From the NCBI RefSeq assembly GCF_003347605.1, contig NZ_QDFZ01000004.1:239769-303768 (forward strand): DNA of 64,000 nt, written 5' to 3'. The notes below the pieces were generated by a model that saw only the letters and a list, made by a program, of their open reading frames with translations, ran no database searches and was not told the origin of the DNA. The position numbers were made by a program, and so were the translations under genes. The DNA is from Chryseobacterium sp. KLBC 52. GTDB lineage: Bacteria > Bacteroidota > Bacteroidia > Flavobacteriales > Weeksellaceae. Positions 16,588 to 25,743 of the stretch are shown in pieces. Each line of letters begins with the position of its first letter. Within the stretch, counting starts at the first letter, position 1.

Positions 16588-17637
16588 ATGAAACAGCCGT
16601 GGATACATAATGCAAAAACAGACTGGTGGTTTATTTTATCACCACCTTTTGTTGTATTGCTGATTATATTTCTTTTTCAGAAACAGATTCAGGGGCTGGA
16701 AAATCACTATTCCTTTTACACATGGCTTTTCCTGATCGTTTTTGTGGATGTGGCTCACGTTTATTCTACGCTGTTCAAAACGTATTTCGTAAAGGGAGAA
16801 ATACAGAAAAATAGATGGCTTTATCTCGGAATTCCTGCGGTAAGCTGGATTTTGGGAATCATCCTGTTTCAATTTGGGACTTTGACATTCTGGTCGGTCC
16901 TGGCACTGGTTGCCGTTTTTCATTTTATACGCCAGCAATATGGTTTTATGAGAATTTACGCCCGCTTTGAACCGAATAACTGGAGCAAAAGAATAGATGA
17001 GGTAGCCGTTTATTCCGCAACTATTTTTCCCATGTTGTACTGGTTTAAAACTCCCCGTGCCTTCACTTGGTTCGTCAACAACGAGTTTGACTGGCTTCAG
17101 AATCTTCCGGATTATGTTCCTTTAATGACCGTTATTTATTCTGCCATTCTGATTATTTGGATTATTAAAACTGTTGTTGAAGCCTTTAAAACAAAAAAAA
17201 TTAACATTCCGAAAACAGCACTGATCACCGGAACTTTTCTTTCTTGGTATTTCGGGATTGTTTACTTCAATAATGATCTTCTGTTTACTTTTCTGAATGT
17301 GGTTTCTCATGGTATTCCTTATATAGCGTTGATTTATATCCGGGAAATACAGCAAAAAGAAAATCATCAGCTGAGTTGGATGCATATTTTTAAATCTTTT
17401 TCAGGAATATTTCTCTTTGTCGGCGTCATTTTATTGTTCGCTTTTCTGGAAGAATTTTTATGGGAAACTCTGGTCTGGAATGAACATTTTTCCTTGAATT
17501 TAATGATCTCTGAAAATCTGTTTCAGTTCCTTGTTCCGTTGTTAGTTGTTCCCCAGCTTACCCATTATCTGCTGGATGGCTTTATTTGGAGAAAACCCAA
17601 AAAGTTGCCTAACTTTGTCTCAATCTTTAAAATCTAA
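16588..17637 (+). CDS. Polytopic membrane protein of the polyamine cluster
   Basis: A 349-residue protein with about nine membrane helices and no soluble domain. It begins MKQPWIHNAKTDWWFILSPP. Conserved-looking polar residues occur inside helices, such as FVDVAHVYSTLFKTYF and AVFHFIRQQYGFMRIYAR, with His residues that could bind metal or haem as in membrane oxidoreductases; that is speculation. It starts four bases after the flavoprotein stop and the next gene follows after two bases, so it belongs to the same transcript. Family not recognised. Confidence 0.75.
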   Translation: MKQPWIHNAKTDWWFILSPPFVVLLIIFLFQKQIQGLENHYSFYTWLFLIVFVDVAHVYSTLFKTYFVKGEIQKNRWLYLGIPAVSWILGIILFQFGTLTFWSVLALVAVFHFIRQQYGFMRIYARFEPNNWSKRIDEVAVYSATIFPMLYWFKTPRAFTWFVNNEFDWLQNLPDYVPLMTVIYSAILIIWIIKTVVEAFKTKKINIPKTALITGTFLSWYFGIVYFNNDLLFTFLNVVSHGIPYIALIYIREIQQKENHQLSWMHIFKSFSGIFLFVGVILLFAFLEEFLWETLVWNEHFSLNLMISENLFQFLVPLLVVPQLTHYLLDGFIWRKPKKLPNFVSIFKI

Positions 17638-17639
17638 AA

Positions 17640-19394
17640 ATGAGACAATATTTTCTGTCACTGGCAATCTTTCTCGGAATGATGGTGGGTGCTCAGCAGA
17701 AAACATTCTGCAATCCCATCAATATCGATTATGGGTATACTCCGTTTGAAGTTTTTTCAAAACAAGGGAAACACCGTGCTACAGCAGATCCGGTGATTGT
17801 TAATTTTAAAAATAAACTGTTTCTTTTTTCTACCAACCAGGAAGGATACTGGTATAGTGATGATATGTTGGACTGGAAGTTTGTGAAAAGGAAGTTTTTA
17901 AGAGATAATAAATACATTCACGATCTTAATGCTCCGGCAGTTTGGGCCATGAAAGATACTTTATACGTGTATGGCTCTACCTGGGAACAGGATTTTCCGA
18001 TCTGGAAAAGTACAAATCCTACGAAAGATGACTGGAAAATAGCAGTGGATACTTTAAAAGTAGGAGCGTGGGATCCGGCATTTCATTATGATGAAGATAA
18101 AAATAAACTGTATCTCTACTGGGGCTCAAGTAATGAATGGCCATTGCTGGGAACAGAAGTAAAAGTGAAAAATCTTCAGTCTGAAGGTTTCGTTAAGCCC
18201 ATTATTAAACTAAAACCTGAAGATCACGGATGGGAACGCTTCGGGGAATACAATGACAATGTTTTTCTTCAGCCTTTTGTAGAAGGAGCGTGGATGACGA
18301 AACACAACGGAAAATATTATATGCAGTATGGTGCTCCGGCAACAGAATTCAGCGGATATTCCGATGGAGTGTATGTAAGTAAAAATCCTTTGGAAGGCTT
18401 CGAATATCAGCAGCATAATCCTTTCTCTTATAAACCGGGTGGTTTTGCCAGAGGTGCAGGGCACGGAGCGACATTTGAAGACAATTACAAAAACTGGTGG
18501 CACATCTCCACCATTTTTATCTCTACCAAAAATAATTTTGAAAGAAGACTGGGAATCTGGCCTGCTGGGTTTGATAAAGACGATGTGATGTATTGTAACA
18601 CAGCTTATGGGGATTATCCTACTTACCTTCCGCAGTATGCACAAGGGAAAGATTTTACAAAAGGTCTTTTTGCCGGATGGATGCTGCTGAATTATAATAA
18701 ACCGGTTCAGGTTTCATCTACTTTGGGAGGGTATCAGCCTAATTATGCTGTAGATGAAGATATCAAAACGTACTGGAGTGCCAAAACCGGAAATTCCGGG
18801 GAATGGTTTCAGACAGATTTAGGGGAGGTTTCCACGATCAATGCCATTCAGATCAATTACGCAGATCAGGATGCTGAGTTTATGGGGAAAACTTTTGGAA
18901 AAATGCATCAGTATAAAATTTATGGTTCTAATGATGGAAAGAAATGGAATGTAATTGTGGATAAAAGCAAGAATACAAAGGACGTACCTCACGACTATGT
19001 GGAACTTGAACAACCTGCAAAAGCCCGTTTCCTTAAAATGGAAAACCTGAAAATGCCTACCGGAAAATTTGCATTAAGCGGCTTCAGAGTATTTGGAAAA
19101 GGAGCAGGGAAACAGCCTGCTAAAGTGGAAGGGTTTGTGCCTTTAAGAGCTGACCCGAAAAAATATGGTGAAAGAAGAAGTATCTGGATGAAATGGCAGC
19201 AGAATCCTGAAGCGGATGGCTATGTAATCTATTTTGGAAAAACTCCCGATAAATTGTATGGAAGCATTATGGTGTACGGAAAGAATGAGTATTTCTTTAC
19301 AGGGGCAGACAGAACAGATGCCTACTACTTCCAGATTGAAGCTTTTAATGCCAATGGCGTTTCTGAAAGAACAGCCGTTGCAAAATCTGAATAA
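17640..19394 (+). CDS. Secreted GH43-like glycosidase with discoidin domain
   Basis: A 584-residue exported protein (signal peptide about 1-18, MRQYFLSLAIFLGMMVGAQQ). Residues about 40-340 form a five-bladed propeller of the GH43 type: ATADPVIVNF holds the probable catalytic base Asp, GAWDPAFHYDEDKN the second Asp and FVEGAWMTKHNGKYYMQYG the probable acid Glu. A discoidin/F5-8C (CBM32-like) domain follows (about 350-490, with YWSAKTGNSGEWFQTDLGE), then a fibronectin-III-like end. Substrate is unknown; arabinan or xylan-type sugars are typical of the family. It starts two bases after the previous stop although its role seems unrelated. Confidence 0.85.
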   Translation: MRQYFLSLAIFLGMMVGAQQKTFCNPINIDYGYTPFEVFSKQGKHRATADPVIVNFKNKLFLFSTNQEGYWYSDDMLDWKFVKRKFLRDNKYIHDLNAPAVWAMKDTLYVYGSTWEQDFPIWKSTNPTKDDWKIAVDTLKVGAWDPAFHYDEDKNKLYLYWGSSNEWPLLGTEVKVKNLQSEGFVKPIIKLKPEDHGWERFGEYNDNVFLQPFVEGAWMTKHNGKYYMQYGAPATEFSGYSDGVYVSKNPLEGFEYQQHNPFSYKPGGFARGAGHGATFEDNYKNWWHISTIFISTKNNFERRLGIWPAGFDKDDVMYCNTAYGDYPTYLPQYAQGKDFTKGLFAGWMLLNYNKPVQVSSTLGGYQPNYAVDEDIKTYWSAKTGNSGEWFQTDLGEVSTINAIQINYADQDAEFMGKTFGKMHQYKIYGSNDGKKWNVIVDKSKNTKDVPHDYVELEQPAKARFLKMENLKMPTGKFALSGFRVFGKGAGKQPAKVEGFVPLRADPKKYGERRSIWMKWQQNPEADGYVIYFGKTPDKLYGSIMVYGKNEYFFTGADRTDAYYFQIEAFNANGVSERTAVAKSE

Positions 19395-19412
19395 AATTCA
19401 ATTTTAAAATAA

Positions 19413-19450
19413 AAAATAACACGTTTTGGAGAATCGGAACGTGTTATTTT
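19413..19450. terminator. Bidirectional terminator
   Basis: AAAATAACACGTT (19413-19425) pairs perfectly with AACGTGTTATTTT (19438-19450). It serves the glycosidase on the plus strand and the converging esterase gene, whose stop codon lies inside the stem. Confidence 0.85.
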
Positions 19451-20304
19451 TTGCCAATATTTTTAATTAAGGTTTCAATTTTATCAATAAGAAATACATC
19501 ATTTGGATGTTTATCCCAATCCAGATGTCCTCCATTGAATTGATAAGATTCATGCATAACATGGCTGGCAGTCAATGCTGAATCAAGCCTTTTTTCCTGT
19601 GTAGACGGAATTACACGATCCGAATTTCCATAGTACGACAAAGTAGGAGGGGAATCGCTTTTTATCCATTTCACAGGACTGGCAAAACCTATCTTTGATA
19701 TTCCGGTTTTAGTTATTCCCGGATCCACAAGTCTGCTTTCCACAAAAGAATATTCCTGATAATTTTTAAAACCCGGGTCCGCAAGATCTGCAGGACCTAC
19801 AATATTAATGACAGCTTTTACTTTTTTATCTGTATCAAACTTGTAGGCATACAGCATCGATAAATGGGCTCCGGCGCTGTTGCCTAATAAAATCAAATTG
19901 GGATGGTAGCCTAGTTTATTTTTTAATAATTCAGTTACTCTTTTAATATCATCAGTTTGGTTTGGAAGTCCAAATTGGGTAGCTGAAGCTAGTCTGTAGT
20001 TCATATTAACGAAAATATGATCTGGAAATTTCTGCATCATAGAGAGTGTGAAAAAGGTGAGCTGCGATTTATCTCCAGCCCTCCAACCTCCACCATGAAT
20101 TACAATAAAAACATCCTTTTCTTTATCCGTTTTTTTATGTGGCATATAGAGATCCATAATCTGCTTTGGATTGTTTCCATAGTGAATATTTTCCTCCTTA
20201 TCAAAATGGATATCATGGCCAAGCTTTATCTTTTTTTCTTTGCAACCTGTCCATATAAAAAGGAAACTGAGGGATATCAAAATAATTTTTATATCTTTTT
20301 TCAT
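19444..20304 (-). CDS. Alpha/beta hydrolase lipoprotein (esterase type)
   Basis: A 286-residue exported lipoprotein: the signal ends at the lipobox FIWTGC with Cys21. The hydrolase core has the oxyanion motif VIHGGGWRAGDKS (about 68-80), the nucleophile GNSAGAHLS, and late NSDRVIPSTQEKR and GGHLDWDKHP, supplying Asp and His. This is the hormone-sensitive-lipase/BD-FAE-like branch that cleaves small acyl or polysaccharide-linked esters. It converges on the GH43-like gene, so a shared role in removing sugar decorations is possible but unproven. Confidence 0.85.
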   Translation of the reverse strand: MKKDIKIILISLSFLFIWTGCKEKKIKLGHDIHFDKEENIHYGNNPKQIMDLYMPHKKTDKEKDVFIVIHGGGWRAGDKSQLTFFTLSMMQKFPDHIFVNMNYRLASATQFGLPNQTDDIKRVTELLKNKLGYHPNLILLGNSAGAHLSMLYAYKFDTDKKVKAVINIVGPADLADPGFKNYQEYSFVESRLVDPGITKTGISKIGFASPVKWIKSDSPPTLSYYGNSDRVIPSTQEKRLDSALTASHVMHESYQFNGGHLDWDKHPNDVFLIDKIETLIKNIGKK

Positions 20305-20316
20305 AATGATTAAATA

Positions 20317-20346
20317 TAAAAAATCCGCTGAAAAGAATCAGCGGAT
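20317..20346 (-). terminator. Terminator after the outer-membrane barrel gene
   Basis: ATCCGCTGA (20323-20331) pairs with TCAGCGGAT (20338-20346). On the minus strand it is followed by a run of T and lies 38 bases past the stop of the barrel gene, separating it from the esterase gene. Confidence 0.75.
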
Positions 20347-20383
20347 ACCGTAAGAATAATTAAATATGAAGAAAGATAATTCT

Positions 20384-22642
20384 CTATCTTGTTCTGCTTT
20401 TGATGGCATCTGACGCCCCTTCGATATCTCTTACCTTTTTCACTTTCTGGTTTCCGAAATTGTAGGTAAGGCTTACGATTAAACTTCTGTTGTAACGGTT
20501 TTGGTGGATATAATTATAATTTCCGTTCTCCTGAAAGTCTTCAATTTTAACAATGTTGGTATTCAGGACATCATTGACATTCACTGCAAACGTCCAGTCG
20601 TTCCACATTTTTTTAAGACTGAGATCCAGACTCATTAAGTTTTTCAGTGAACCAAGCTCAATCTGCTGTTTGTCTACGAAGAAATAATTAAGTCCGAAGA
20701 ACCATGTTTTCTTTTTATCAAGACGAATGGTGTTGTTGGTCTGGATCAGAAGACTGGTAGAATTCGTTTTATTGGTGTAGGTAATAAAGTTTCCATTAGG
20801 CCCTTTTTGATCTTTGAAGCGGTCTCCGGTCGTAGGATCAGTATCAAGACTTCCATTGTTAATATTATGCTGCACTCCGATATTGAAGTTGGTTGTCCAG
20901 TACTGTTTGAAAAACGACTTCTGAATACCTACCATGGCCGACATTTCCTGTTTATTTCCAAAATTGGTTCTGATGTATCTCAATGCCGGGTTATCACCAA
21001 TTTTACCATCCGGCGATACCGGATATCCCTGAAGCGGAACCTGGGTGATCACATCATGAATGTAAGAGTGGTTTAAAATCAGGAAATACGAATTTTTGAA
21101 CATATAAGTAAGCTCCTGATTATAAGTAGAAGATGCTTTTACAAACGGGTCATTCTGAGTATAATTATCATCTGTAAGAATATTCCTTACCGGATTAAGT
21201 TCCCAGAAACTGGGTCTTCTCATTCTGCTTGAAAAGGAATAGGAAATATTGTTTTTATCATTAATTGCATAATTCAGGCTTAGGTAGGGAAGAAGGTTTT
21301 TGTAATTTCTCTCAATTCTTCTAAGGGCTTCTGTGGGAGCATTGTCAGAAGTTCCAAGACTGTTGGTGATCTCGTATCGGGCCCCAACTTTTCCTGAAAG
21401 TTTGTCGGAAATCTTTTTCTCAACGGTAAGATACATTCCGTAGATGTTTTCATCATAGATAAAATGGTTGGGTTTTGAATCCGGTGCTGTTACAGGATTA
21501 AAAGAGTAAGTGATGTTTTTAGAATCGTTATCTGTTTTTGTTTTGTTATAATTTCCACCGATGGAAACGGTAAGATCATTTTTAAACTTTTGATTATAAT
21601 CCACCATTCCGGAGAAGTTATTAATGATCTGTGGAAGGTCCTGAATAACTTGTTTTGTTCTTGCTCCCACAACTCTGTCAATATCTGAAGCAAAGGTTTG
21701 GTTATCTGTGAACTGAAATCTTCTGTAGTTAAGATAAGCAGCATTTACATTCAGTTTACTGCCTAAAGAATCTGTTTTTAATTCATAATTTAAATTCACA
21801 GAATTGTTATAAGATCTTGTATTCTCTCTGTTTTTAGACCACGTATATTCCGTTTTCGTTTTTTTTATGGTATTGAATAAATCTACCGTTGAATTATAAC
21901 TTTTATTGGCCCATGTATTCCATGATAACGCAAGATTGCTTTTGTCGTTCAGCTGATAATCAATATTCAGATAACCTCCTATATTTTTATTCGGATCGTC
22001 AATATCTCCAGTAGATTCGTTGGAAGTTGTTGAAGTTCCATTTCTTAATGTATATGTTTGTGCCTCTATATTTTCACCACCGCTAAGACTGGCACTTACT
22101 CCCAGCTTGTTTTTTCTGTAGTTGGCTGAGAAACTTGCCTGACTTCCGTTATACTTATTGGTTGTGTTAGACATTCTCATGTTTCCGTTGAGACCGTCAC
22201 TCATTTTCTTCTTTAAAACGATATTGATGATTCCATCAGAAGATTCTACCTGGTACTCGCTGCCTGGAACAGTAATGACTTCAATTTTCTGGATATTTTC
22301 CGCCGGAGTATTTTTCAGAAACTGAGCCAGAGACTCAGAATCCATATTGCTTTTTCTTCCGTTGATATAGATCAGTGCATTATTCTTTCCTGCGATTTTC
22401 AATGTTTTATCATCTGTGGAAGATAATAATGGGGTCTGCTTCAGAAGATCAAAAGTGGTGTTTCCTTTGGCAACTGGTGATGCTGCGACATCGTATACAA
22501 AACGGTCGCTTTGCTTTTTGAAAACCTGCTTGGTGATGGTAACACCTTCTATGTTTTTTGTTTTTGCCGTATCAGATTTCTTCTCTTGTGCAAATGCACA
22601 GGTACCGAATACAATAGCCATTGACAAAATTATACGTTTCAT
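20384..22642 (-). CDS. Outer-membrane beta-barrel protein, PF14905 type (copy A)
   Basis: A 752-residue outer-membrane protein with a signal peptide (about 1-18). The N-terminal plug-like domain (about 25-150) includes VFKKQSDRFVYDVAASPVAK, IYINGRKSNM and IQKIEVITVPGSEYQV. The rest is a long barrel with strands alternating polar and hydrophobic residues, ending in YNFGNQKVKKVRDIEGASDA. It resembles TonB-dependent receptors but lacks the usual carboxypeptidase-like N-terminal domain and I see no TonB box. It lies 46 bases after its paralogue (copy B) on the same strand; substrate unknown. Confidence 0.88.
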   Translation of the reverse strand: MKRIILSMAIVFGTCAFAQEKKSDTAKTKNIEGVTITKQVFKKQSDRFVYDVAASPVAKGNTTFDLLKQTPLLSSTDDKTLKIAGKNNALIYINGRKSNMDSESLAQFLKNTPAENIQKIEVITVPGSEYQVESSDGIINIVLKKKMSDGLNGNMRMSNTTNKYNGSQASFSANYRKNKLGVSASLSGGENIEAQTYTLRNGTSTTSNESTGDIDDPNKNIGGYLNIDYQLNDKSNLALSWNTWANKSYNSTVDLFNTIKKTKTEYTWSKNRENTRSYNNSVNLNYELKTDSLGSKLNVNAAYLNYRRFQFTDNQTFASDIDRVVGARTKQVIQDLPQIINNFSGMVDYNQKFKNDLTVSIGGNYNKTKTDNDSKNITYSFNPVTAPDSKPNHFIYDENIYGMYLTVEKKISDKLSGKVGARYEITNSLGTSDNAPTEALRRIERNYKNLLPYLSLNYAINDKNNISYSFSSRMRRPSFWELNPVRNILTDDNYTQNDPFVKASSTYNQELTYMFKNSYFLILNHSYIHDVITQVPLQGYPVSPDGKIGDNPALRYIRTNFGNKQEMSAMVGIQKSFFKQYWTTNFNIGVQHNINNGSLDTDPTTGDRFKDQKGPNGNFITYTNKTNSTSLLIQTNNTIRLDKKKTWFFGLNYFFVDKQQIELGSLKNLMSLDLSLKKMWNDWTFAVNVNDVLNTNIVKIEDFQENGNYNYIHQNRYNRSLIVSLTYNFGNQKVKKVRDIEGASDAIKSRTR

Positions 22643-22688
22643 GTTGTTTTTATTTAAGAGTGGATTTAGTGAAATAAGTGGTTATAGA

Positions 22689-24950
22689 TTAGGTTCTTGA
22701 TTTTACAGCATCGTTAGCTGATTTCATTTCCCTTGCTTTTTTCAGTTTCTGATTCCCGAAGTTATAGGTAACTCCGATGCTCATGAGTCTTGGATAGTTG
22801 AAGTTGGCGATATTATTGTATTTTCCATTAGGCTGTACTCCTTTAATGCTGTAGAAACTTTGATTAAATAAGTCGCTCACCTCTGCTACGATAGTCCAGT
22901 CTCCTGCAATTTTTTTCAGACTGAAATCAAAGCTTTGTCTTGCTCCTATCATCCCTCCTTCCATGGCAGTCTGGCTGGCAAAGAAGTAATTCACTCCCAG
23001 GAACCAGTCTTTTTTAGAGGACAGTCTGATGACATTATTGATGGTTGCAGACATATTGTAATTTTTGACATCAATGATATAAGGATCTACTACTTCCGTT
23101 TCTCCCGGAGCAGGCATGGAAGTAGGATCTTCAAATACTCCGCCTTTGTAGGTAACATATCCTAAATTGACAGAATAGTTGGTTGTCCATATGTCTTTGA
23201 ACCAGGATTTGTTCATTCCAAGAGTAAGAGCAATTTCTCTGTTTTTACCATAATTGGTTCTGATGTACCTCAGGAATCTGGTAGTTTCCATAATTGGATT
23301 TCCTTTGATATCCTTGATGATTTTCCCCTCAGCATCTTTTTTAGGAGCTGTTACCGTTCCCTGCAATGGAATCAGGTCTGAAGCTGCTGCATCTTCCACC
23401 ATATTAAAACTAAGATTGGCATAGAATGCATTTTTGTACATATAATTTAACTCCTGATTATAGTACTTGGAAGCCAGTATAAATGGATTGTTCTGTGTAT
23501 AATTGGTTGGAGTAAAATAAGTTCTTGAAGGATTCAGTTCCCAGAATCTAGGTCTTCTGATTCTGCTGGAAAAAGTATAGCTTAGATTATGATCGGAATG
23601 GATGGCGTAATTTAAATTCAGGTAAGGCAGAAGGTTGTTGTAATTTCTTTCAAATCCTGTTTTATCTACAATATCACCTGTACTTCTGGTCATTTCGTAG
23701 CGGGCACCTATTTTTCCGGATATTTTCTCAGTCAGTTTTCTTTCATAATTCAGATAAATCCCAAGTATATTTTCTTTATAAATAAAGTGATTGGTCTGAT
23801 TGGGATCTATTACAAACTCTCCGTTTTTAAGTTTATCCTGTCTGGTGTCGTTATCTGTATTGGTATGATTGTAACTGATTCCCATTAACCAGGTGGCTCC
23901 TTTTGCTGTCTTTTTCAGATAATCAATATTGGCAGCGTAATTATTAATGATTTGTGGTACCGCCTGATGCAATGCTGAATATTTATTGATGGTATCATTC
24001 GTTAAAGGAAAACTTTCATTGAAACTTACTTTATCTCTGTTGAACCATAGGTAAGAAACGTTGGATGTAAGCTTACTTCCGAGAGAATCTGTTTTCATCT
24101 CATAATTCAAATTGAAAGAATGATTTCTGGTCTGTGCATCCTCGTTATTCACTGTTCTGTTGTTTAAGACTCCGTTTTGCCAGTTGGTAATATCCAGTAC
24201 AGAATTGAAACTTTTATTGTATCTCATGTTGTAGGAGAATCCAAGGCTGTGCTTTTTATTAATCTCATAATCAACATTGAAACCGCCTCCAAAATTTTTG
24301 TTAGGATCATCATTAAACCCAAAGGATTCATTTCTGAAAGTAGGATCTCCGTTGGACAGCGTATACCTTTGTCTGTCTGTCCAGCTTCCCGTTCTGAAAT
24401 TGGAATTACCAGACCACTTTCCCTGTCTGAAGTTAAAAGAAGCTCCTGCATTAGGGTTATTGTAATATGCCTGTTCGTTTTGCATTTTCAACGTTCCGTT
24501 GTAGCCGTTGTTTTTGCTTTTTTTCATCACAATATTAATCACCCCTTCTTTAGATTCAACCTGAAATTCACTTCCGGGAACTGTAATGACTTCTATTTTC
24601 TGGATATCCTCAGAGGGAGTAGACTTCAGCATTTCAATCAATGCCTCAGAATCCATATTGGTTTTTTTATTGTTGATGTAAATGATTGCATCATTTTTTC
24701 CCAAAATCTTCAGCGTTTTTCCGTCAATGCTGGAAATCATCGGTGTTTGTTTCAAAAGAGTGAAGGTATTGGTTCCTTTAGCAATAGATGAAGAAGCTAC
24801 ATCATATACCAAACGGTCCCCTTGCTTTTTGAAAACCTGCTTCTTGAGAGTCACTGCATCAATAGCATTTACTTTCATACTGTCTTTTTTCTGCTGGGCA
24901 GTGACAAGTCCACCGAAAAATAGTGCTGCAATAAGAATTTGAGTCTTCAT
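22689..24950 (-). CDS. Outer-membrane beta-barrel protein, PF14905 type (copy B)
   Basis: A 753-residue paralogue of the protein at 20384-22642, with signal peptide MKTQILIAALFFGGLVTAQQ. Matching blocks include VFKKQGDRLVYDVASSSIAK, IYINNKKTNM, IQKIEVITVPGSEFQV, SSRIRRPRFWELNPSRTYF and the end YNFGNQKLKKAREMKSANDA. Divergence is spread over the barrel, so the duplication is not recent. As the upstream gene of the pair it probably carries the promoter (-7 box at 25000-25007). Confidence 0.88.
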   Translation of the reverse strand: MKTQILIAALFFGGLVTAQQKKDSMKVNAIDAVTLKKQVFKKQGDRLVYDVASSSIAKGTNTFTLLKQTPMISSIDGKTLKILGKNDAIIYINNKKTNMDSEALIEMLKSTPSEDIQKIEVITVPGSEFQVESKEGVINIVMKKSKNNGYNGTLKMQNEQAYYNNPNAGASFNFRQGKWSGNSNFRTGSWTDRQRYTLSNGDPTFRNESFGFNDDPNKNFGGGFNVDYEINKKHSLGFSYNMRYNKSFNSVLDITNWQNGVLNNRTVNNEDAQTRNHSFNLNYEMKTDSLGSKLTSNVSYLWFNRDKVSFNESFPLTNDTINKYSALHQAVPQIINNYAANIDYLKKTAKGATWLMGISYNHTNTDNDTRQDKLKNGEFVIDPNQTNHFIYKENILGIYLNYERKLTEKISGKIGARYEMTRSTGDIVDKTGFERNYNNLLPYLNLNYAIHSDHNLSYTFSSRIRRPRFWELNPSRTYFTPTNYTQNNPFILASKYYNQELNYMYKNAFYANLSFNMVEDAAASDLIPLQGTVTAPKKDAEGKIIKDIKGNPIMETTRFLRYIRTNYGKNREIALTLGMNKSWFKDIWTTNYSVNLGYVTYKGGVFEDPTSMPAPGETEVVDPYIIDVKNYNMSATINNVIRLSSKKDWFLGVNYFFASQTAMEGGMIGARQSFDFSLKKIAGDWTIVAEVSDLFNQSFYSIKGVQPNGKYNNIANFNYPRLMSIGVTYNFGNQKLKKAREMKSANDAVKSRT

Positions 24951-24999
24951 GATTATTCTTTTTTAATTAATAGCTTGTATGGTTTGTTATTTAACATTA

Positions 25000-25007
25000 C
25001 AAAGATA
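25000..25007 (-). promoter_or_regulatory. -7 box TATCTTTG for the outer-membrane pair
   Basis: Perfect TAnnTTTG on the minus strand, 49 bases before the ATG of the first barrel gene (24950). A TTG on the minus strand lies about 21 bases upstream and could be the -33 element. Confidence 0.5.
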
Positions 25008-25291
25008 TATAATAAATTTAGTATTATGCAATACAAAGTACTTAAAAATATTTTTAAATCATTATAATCGGTTGATTATCAATTAATAAAAATTTACATT
25101 AAAATATTGATTGCTTGACCTTTCTGTATAATAAGACAAATAAATGATGTTAAATGTTACATCAATGAAAGAAATTATGAAAGATTTTTTTTTAAATATA
25201 TAATGATTACTGAAATTTATTCCCATACTTCACGAGTTATGCTTCACAAAAAACCACAGGTGAAACAGGATGCATAATAACTGTAAAAATA

Positions 25292-25314
25292 AAAAGGACC
25301 GAAAAGGTCCTTTT
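25292..25314. terminator. Terminator after DUF3817 gene
   Basis: AAAAGGACC (25292-25300), loop GAAAA, GGTCCTTTT (25306-25314): a nine-bp stem that can work in both directions and lies 10 bases past the minus-strand stop at 25325. Confidence 0.75.
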
Positions 25315-25324
25315 ATTATATTGT

Positions 25325-25663
25325 TTATTCTCTGTCGAATCGGGCGAGCTTTTTATCTACCCAAACTGTTGCAAAAGGGAAGAATGCCGATAATAGGGCA
25401 AAAACAAAATCTTCATCATCCCAGTTATAAATTTTTCTGGCAGGAAGGCATAACAAAAGATAAAGCGTAAAAAATAATCCGTGTAAACTACCAATAACGC
25501 TGATGAAGATAATCGAATATAAATTTTCATCATACCGGATCCAGATCATCGCAACACCATACAACAAAAGACATGAAATGGCCTCCGCAAGACAAATCTG
25601 CTTAAACCATCTGATGATTTTTTCCTGAGAATATTTTGAGAATATTTTTTCGATGAAGTCCAT
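25325..25663 (-). CDS. DUF3817 membrane protein
   Basis: A 112-residue protein with three membrane helices. The pattern IRWFKQICLAEAISCLLLYG, then SVIGSLHGLFFTLYLLL and FVFALLSAFFPFATVWVDKK is that of DUF3817, a small inner-membrane family of unknown role. It lies 80 bases downstream of nadD on the same strand and is closed by a terminator. Confidence 0.85.
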   Translation of the reverse strand: MDFIEKIFSKYSQEKIIRWFKQICLAEAISCLLLYGVAMIWIRYDENLYSIIFISVIGSLHGLFFTLYLLLCLPARKIYNWDDEDFVFALLSAFFPFATVWVDKKLARFDRE

Positions 25664-25743
25664 TTCTAAAGATTGAGGTGAGAATTAAAAGGTAAGAGTC
25701 TTTCTCCCGCTTTTGGTTAATCTCTCATTTCTGATGTACAAAA

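Larger units (their letters stand above)
24951..25324. other. Intergenic region, 374 bases
   Basis: Very AT-rich. On the minus strand it holds a -7 box (complement of CAAAGATA at 25000-25007, reading TATCTTTG) for the outer-membrane pair, and near its other end the terminator at 25292-25314. I see no coding sequence or RNA gene. Confidence 0.5.

Noticed and set aside
24177..24791. A 204-codon plus-strand frame antisense to the barrel gene (copy B)
   Set aside because: Its length is explained by the base composition of the coding strand; the minus-strand protein has a signal peptide and recognisable motifs.
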